Below, in pieces: positions 59,761 to 64,000 of a stretch of 64,000 nt of DNA. The notes beneath the pieces were generated by a model. It had not been told where the DNA came from, searched no databases, and worked only from the letters and a program-made list of their open reading frames with translations. A program made the position numbers and the translations under genes. Location of the stretch: positions 1 through 64,000 of the forward strand of contig PKTT01000003.1 in assembly GCA_002869015.1 (NCBI GenBank), read 5' to 3'. The stretch is from Deltaproteobacteria bacterium (GTDB lineage Bacteria > Desulfobacterota > Deferrisomatia > Deferrisomatales > BM512). How positions within the stretch are numbered: the stretch's first letter is position 1; each line of letters starts with the position of its first letter.

Positions 59761-59964
59761 TCACTTGAAAACTTCGATTACGACGTCGGGACACATGCGC
59801 GCGCAGATGGCGCAGCCGGTGCATTCTTCCGTGTTCATCCAACCGACGGGGTTGTACCCCGAGGGGTTAAAACGGTCGGTTATTTCGAGGCACCCCTTGG
59901 GGCAAAACTCGATGCACAGGCCGCAGCTTTTGCAGCGCTCCTCCCGAATCTCCAGCTTGGGCAT
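59761..59964 (-). CDS. korD: 2[4Fe-4S] ferredoxin, delta subunit of the 2-oxoacid oxidoreductase
   Basis: 67 aa MPKLEIREERCKSCGLCIEFCPKGC...CTGCAICARMCPDVVIEVFK; track start 60246 is too early. Confidence 0.92.
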   Translation of the reverse strand: MPKLEIREERCKSCGLCIEFCPKGCLEITDRFNPSGYNPVGWMNTEECTGCAICARMCPDVVIEVFK

Positions 59965-60151
59965 TATCTTTCCTCTAAGGTTTGAAAAAGTTGAGCATTG
60001 CACCCTATCAGGACGGCCTCCCGGCGTCAATCCGCTAGATGGCGCGGGGGGAAACCAATTGTAAAAAAATAGCTCTAAAGCACTTGCCGACAGGGTCAAA
60101 CAAGTGTACCAATTAAGGGCGCGGCTGTGTCGAGGTCGCGAAAAAAACGTT

Positions 60152-60175
60152 TTACCATCCCCTTTTGGGGGGTAA
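60152..60175 (+). other. 5-prime-UTR hairpin upstream of an outer membrane barrel gene
   Basis: TTACC-(AT)-CCCC-TTTT-GGGG-GGTAA, 18 nt before the ATG. Confidence 0.45.
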
Positions 60176-60193
60176 CAATCAAATGAGGTGACA

Positions 60194-60700
60194 ATGCGTA
60201 TCCTGAAATTCATAGCGGCGACGGCAATCGCTATCGCACTCTCCACCCCGGCTTTCGCCCTCGGCGGACCCTACTTCGGCTTCAACTATTCAACCCTCGA
60301 CCTTGAGATTCCGCATAACTCAGATGCAGACATAGACTACATAAGCGGCACCATAGGCCAGTATGTACACCCAAACCTCGCCGTGGAGCTTAGGGCGGGG
60401 CTTGGAATAGATGACGACAGGGTAGATGGGGTAAAGGTCGAAGTGGACTACCTCGTCGGCGCTTATGGCAGAGTGGTATATCCCGTGCAACGCTTCGTCC
60501 CCTACTTCCTCTTCGGCGTCACCGGCGCCAAGGTAAGCGCGGGAAGCGACGACGAAAGCGAAATGGACCTCGGCTACGGCTTCGGCACCGATTACATAAT
60601 CACAGACCAGCTCTCAATGAACGTCGAGTATGCCAACATCATCGACGGCTCCGACATCGACATAACCTCATTCTCAATAGGGCTGAGATTCAGCTACTAA
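60194..60700 (+). CDS. Outer membrane beta-barrel protein
   Basis: Signal peptide, alternating beta strands, terminal aromatic FSIGLRFSY. Confidence 0.8.
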   Translation: MRILKFIAATAIAIALSTPAFALGGPYFGFNYSTLDLEIPHNSDADIDYISGTIGQYVHPNLAVELRAGLGIDDDRVDGVKVEVDYLVGAYGRVVYPVQRFVPYFLFGVTGAKVSAGSDDESEMDLGYGFGTDYIITDQLSMNVEYANIIDGSDIDITSFSIGLRFSY

Positions 60701-60724
60701 CAAATAAATCAACCAGCTAGAAAG

Positions 60725-60754
60725 GGCCGGCTCAAAAGAGTCGGCCTTTTTTTG
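60725..60754 (+). terminator. Rho-independent terminator
   Basis: GGCCGGCTC-AAAA-GAGTCGGCC followed by a T tract. Confidence 0.9.
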
Positions 60755-61197
60755 CCGCAGCCATAAAAACAGCAACTGAATCAAAGTAAAACTCACCTCA
60801 ATTTTGCAATAAAGCTCCAGCCGTGGGGCAATGTGAATCCAATCACACGTCAGGCGGGGGGTGCCACTTGGCAATTTATTCTCTTCAGAGAACAACTCAA
60901 AAGAAAAAGAGCTACGGCTATGCAGCCGATTGGGGAGGCGGGGTGATGAGCTTCACATTGAAAGAGAGTAACTTGAGTCGTATTTCATTTCATTCAATCC
61001 GACCTACAAGGCTACTGCCTTTTTGAAAAAAGTGGGAGCGTGGGCAAGAAAGCACCCGCTACATAATTAAAGGGTGGGCCATGCCAACTCTACATGGTAC
61101 TCAGCGTCAGTGACCTTTTGATTGGCGTCTTTTCCTTATTCAGGTAGATTTTCTCCATGGCGATTTTTTTGAACTTTAACGGCATGGTGGGAATACG

Positions 61198-61626
61198 ATG
61201 ATTCTAGTTCACCCGATTATGCAGGTTTTTTTCATTGCGATGGCTGCGGTGGCGTTTATCCTCGGGTCGCAGCGGTTTCGCTCTAACCATTTGGGCCATC
61301 AGACGCGCTTCAATTGGAAGGGCCATGTTTATGTGGGCCGTATTGCCATTGTGGGTTTGATTTTGGGCACTGTTGCGGGTATCGCGATTACCCCCCACTA
61401 TTTTGAATATACGCCTCCGGTGCTTTCTCACGGGCTGCTCGGACTTGTTTCCATCTCTTTTTTCCTGGTTGGAGCGGTTACGGGCTATATCCTCGACAAG
61501 CACCGAAAGAAGCGTAAAATCCTCCCCCTTATCCATGGTACGGCTAATACCGTTGCGCTTATTCTTACCCTCAATCAGATTAAGTCAGGCTATGCCCTCT
61601 ACATCTCATTTGTCGGTGGCGGCTAG
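61198..61626 (+). CDS. DUF4079-like 4-TM membrane protein
   Basis: 142 aa; spaced His in HPIMQVFF, WKGHVYVGRIAI, LSHGLLGLVS, LIHGTANTVALIL. Confidence 0.65.
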   Translation: MILVHPIMQVFFIAMAAVAFILGSQRFRSNHLGHQTRFNWKGHVYVGRIAIVGLILGTVAGIAITPHYFEYTPPVLSHGLLGLVSISFFLVGAVTGYILDKHRKKRKILPLIHGTANTVALILTLNQIKSGYALYISFVGGG

Positions 61627-61695
61627 TTAGCGGCGCTTGAATTCTTTGACCTTCGCGGTGGCGGAGGTGTAACCTGTTCCCCACTTGTAATGAAG

Positions 61696-61736
61696 AAGGG
61701 GCGGGAGTGGTTCTTGAGGCCGCCCCGCCCCTTTTT
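61696..61736 (+). terminator. Rho-independent terminator
   Basis: AAGGGGCGGG-N18-CCCGCCCCTT then TTT. Confidence 0.85.
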
Positions 61737-61777
61737 ATGTCTTTGTGGCGCTTGTTTGCCATTTGGAGGGAGTAACC

Positions 61778-63136
61778 ATGAAAAAGTTTGCGGCCTTAGC
61801 GGCAGTTGTTCTTCTTTTAGCGATTATATTTGGCGCGCCTTACTACGCCGGGATGAGGATTGAAAAGGCGCTCATAGAGCATGCTTCTCCCGATGCGAGC
61901 TATGAGCTTTTCAGTATCGACTCAATCTCCATCACCAGAGGTATTTTTTCTAGCGATGTGGAGTGGGGAGTTTCTATCCCGACGGTCTCGGCGGCTACGG
62001 TGCAGGATTCCCCCGAGGATGGCGGCGAGGCTGTCGAGACTATGGAGGAGGGCGAGGTCAATTTTACCCTCAAGGCGCATATCACCCACGGCCCCTTTGC
62101 CTTCCCCGGAGAATTTCACAGCCTCGAAAGCTCCTCATTCGGCTGGGGTGTGGTTGATACAGAGCTTTTTCTCCCCGATTTTTCAGAGACCGCGCCTATC
62201 TACGTGAGTCGCAGCATAGCAACTTTTGGCGGCTTGATAGAGGGCGAGGGCCTCTCCGACGCGGGTTCGTTCAAGGATGAGGAGGCGAAGTCCCTATTTG
62301 CCTGGGGAGATTTTACCAATACTTACTCTACGAACTTTGAGGGGAACTCCGTAAGCTACAAAGGTGTTTTGCAGAACCTGAAGATAGAGGATGAAGCCGC
62401 GAAGCTGTTGATTAGCGATGTTGCCTTCGATGGCGTCTTCGCCGAGTACCCCCCGAAGGGCTCCTTTGAGATTAAGGTCGCCTCAATGGGTATTGTGGAT
62501 GAGAGCGGCGAAACAACCATGAAAGGCTTTGCCTTTAAGGTAGATACGGATACTGAGGGTGAGATGGTTTCATCCACAGGAAATTTGCATTTAGATGAGG
62601 TTGTCGCTGACGGTAAGCGGTCCGGGCCGCTTGGGGGAACAATTAGTTTGAAGAGGGTCAGCCTTGAGGCCTATAAAATGCTCAACGAGCTTGGCGAACG
62701 TGTTTCGGAGCTCGGGCCCGATGCCGATCCCGACGCGGTGCAGACGGTGATGATGGGCGAGATGATGCGCATCGTCCCCATAATCCTTGAGGGCGGTCCA
62801 GTTCTAGAGGTTAAGGACGTCTTCGCCAAATCGCCCCTCGGAGATATTGAGGGCGGCGCGGTGGTATCCTTTGAGCCGGATGGCTCCGTCAACATCTTCG
62901 ACCAGCAGGATTTGCTCTCCAAGGTGCGTGGCGATATGGCGGTAACTGCCATAATCCCAGAGGGGGCGAATTCCCCCTTAGCGCAAAAAGCCGAGGAGTT
63001 AAAGGAGATGGGCTTGGTGGTCTTCGAGGAGGGCAAATATATCATACGCGCAAACTTTGACGGCGTTCGCCTCACCGTAAACGGAAACACCCTTTGGGAA
63101 GGCCCCCCGCCAATGAAGCATGAGATGGCTGAATAA
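61778..63136 (+). CDS. DUF945/YdgA-like periplasmic protein
   Basis: MKKFAALAAVVLLLAIIFGAPYYAGMRIEKALIEH with repeated ITHGPFAFPGEF segment. Confidence 0.72.
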   Translation: MKKFAALAAVVLLLAIIFGAPYYAGMRIEKALIEHASPDASYELFSIDSISITRGIFSSDVEWGVSIPTVSAATVQDSPEDGGEAVETMEEGEVNFTLKAHITHGPFAFPGEFHSLESSSFGWGVVDTELFLPDFSETAPIYVSRSIATFGGLIEGEGLSDAGSFKDEEAKSLFAWGDFTNTYSTNFEGNSVSYKGVLQNLKIEDEAAKLLISDVAFDGVFAEYPPKGSFEIKVASMGIVDESGETTMKGFAFKVDTDTEGEMVSSTGNLHLDEVVADGKRSGPLGGTISLKRVSLEAYKMLNELGERVSELGPDADPDAVQTVMMGEMMRIVPIILEGGPVLEVKDVFAKSPLGDIEGGAVVSFEPDGSVNIFDQQDLLSKVRGDMAVTAIIPEGANSPLAQKAEELKEMGLVVFEEGKYIIRANFDGVRLTVNGNTLWEGPPPMKHEMAE

Positions 63137-63162
63137 TTTAACCGATTAGGAGAGAAACCAAG

Positions 63163-63765
63163 TTGAGGGTACTTATATCCGCCATTACAGCGCTTTTTAT
63201 TGCGGCCAGCGTATTAGCTTCGCCCTCATTTACGGCAAAGCGAGAGAGCCTTGATGTCACCGATGACAAGGTGAACTCTATAAAACTCCATTGGAAGGGT
63301 GAGGTGGCTAACGAATCGCTCGTTGACGCCAACCTCGCCGTAGTGCTCAGCCTTATAAACAAGCGCGGCAAGGTGGTCACCCAGCTTGAAGGAAGGCCGT
63401 TTTTGGCTAAGAGGTTGACGACTTACAAAGTTGAGGATGATTTCAAAGTCAAACGCGAGCTTTGGGTAAAGGCAGAGAGTGTTAAGACGGGGGTTAAGTT
63501 TCTTGGTTCGCCTAATAATAATGACAAGGTAAGCGGTGTTGAAATCTTCGTCACCAACTCATGCCCCTACTGTAAAAGGGCGCTTGCCCACCTAAACCGC
63601 CTGGGAGTTGAATACACAAAATTAAACGTACAGACCGACCGCAAAGCATACAACCGAATGAAGACAATAAACCCAAGAGGCGGCGTGCCAACGCTCCTGA
63701 TAGATGGAAAAGACGTCCACATCGGCTATTCGCCCGAGCTTTACGACAGCCTCTTTAAGAAGTGA
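63163..63765 (+). CDS. Exported glutaredoxin-domain protein
   Basis: TTG start, signal peptide; C-terminal VEIFVTNSCPYCKRALAHLNRLGVEYTKLNV...GGVPTLLIDGKDVHIGYSPE. Confidence 0.85.
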   Translation: MRVLISAITALFIAASVLASPSFTAKRESLDVTDDKVNSIKLHWKGEVANESLVDANLAVVLSLINKRGKVVTQLEGRPFLAKRLTTYKVEDDFKVKRELWVKAESVKTGVKFLGSPNNNDKVSGVEIFVTNSCPYCKRALAHLNRLGVEYTKLNVQTDRKAYNRMKTINPRGGVPTLLIDGKDVHIGYSPELYDSLFKK

Positions 63766-63810
63766 GAGCATAAATTTTAAGGGTAGCTCAATCACCACCA
63801 GGAGGTAGAA

Positions 63811-64000
63811 ATGGTTGGAAGGCGCATAAACTGGTATCTGGTCTCGCTGGCGATAATCTTTCTCGCCGTATGGACATGGTCGGCGATTGAGCCAATATAT
63901 CCACACGACTGGCTCCTCGAAAATTACCTCGTCTTCATCTTCGTACCGGTGATTGTCGGGCTAGGCTTCTACTTCCGCCTCTCCAACATCTCCTACACCC
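63811..64000 (+). CDS. YjdF/DUF2238 family membrane protein, N-terminal part (truncated by window end)
   Basis: AGGAGG before ATG; MVGRRINWYLVSLAIIFLAVWTWSAIEPIYPHDWLLENYLVFIFVPVIVGLGFYFRLSNISYT. Confidence 0.7.
   Translation, partial: MVGRRINWYLVSLAIIFLAVWTWSAIEPIYPHDWLLENYLVFIFVPVIVGLGFYFRLSNISYT

Noticed and set aside
59965-60246. N-terminal extension of the korD ORF in the track
   Set aside because: Extension runs into the upstream intergenic region and has no ferredoxin similarity; ATG at 59964 gives a standard-length 2[4Fe-4S] ferredoxin
60823-61026. Possible small Gly-rich ORF or riboswitch in the 60.8-61.2 kb intergenic gap
   Set aside because: I compared it by eye with c-di-GMP (GEMM), cobalamin and SAM riboswitch cores and found no convincing match; the ORF lacks a good SD and domain. 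A Rfam/Infernal search would settle it

Overview
The window is a gene-dense, high-GC bacterial chromosome segment of anaerobe or Desulfobacterota-like character (lineage is inference). I saw no phage, transposon, CRISPR, rRNA or tRNA. Main blocks: (1) 1-4.6 kb, the end of iorA, then iorB, a TRAP transporter (dctP-Q-M) and a tandem UspA protein. (2) 4.6-10.8 kb, a PAS/sigma-54 activator followed by an array of 18-bp TGTAGY-N6-GSTACA dyads and a textbook -24/-12 promoter (TGGCACG-N4-TTGCT). This drives a Na+-pumping glutaconyl-CoA decarboxylase module (short OadG/GcdD-like subunit, GcdB/OadB, biotin carrier, GcdA) with an embedded acyl-CoA dehydrogenase that looks like the non-decarboxylating glutaryl-CoA dehydrogenase type. 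(3) 10.9-21.5 kb, a molybdenum hydroxylase locus with the selenium-dependent accessory set (XdhC, YqeC, YqeB, MocA-like), a molybdate-type ABC transporter, three hydroxylase subunits and a divergent IclR regulator. (4) 21.7-32.6 kb, mixed genes: receiver-PATAN protein, OmpA/TPR protein coupled to a c-heme HAMP sensor, THUMP methyltransferase, prfC, beta-helix lipoprotein and others. (5) 32.7-36.0 kb, an arsR, thioredoxin, thioredoxin, ArsP-like permease, ccdA, mini-thioredoxin operon with two candidate ArsR operators. (6) 36-39.6 kb, pldA, a VKOR-thioredoxin fusion and nadB. (7) 39.8-50.3 kb, ilvD-ilvB-ilvN-ilvC-leuA-leuC-leuD (no leuB), a second THUMP methyltransferase and hemH. (8) 50.3-64 kb, MFS, HD hydrolase, histidine kinase, ClC channel, pyrD, XRE-cupin regulator, korC-B-A-D, envelope proteins, and a partial YjdF/DUF2238 protein at the end. 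The most interesting system is the sigma-54-controlled, energy-conserving glutaryl-CoA module. The thioredoxin-coupled ArsP locus and the selenium-type Mo-hydroxylase locus come next.
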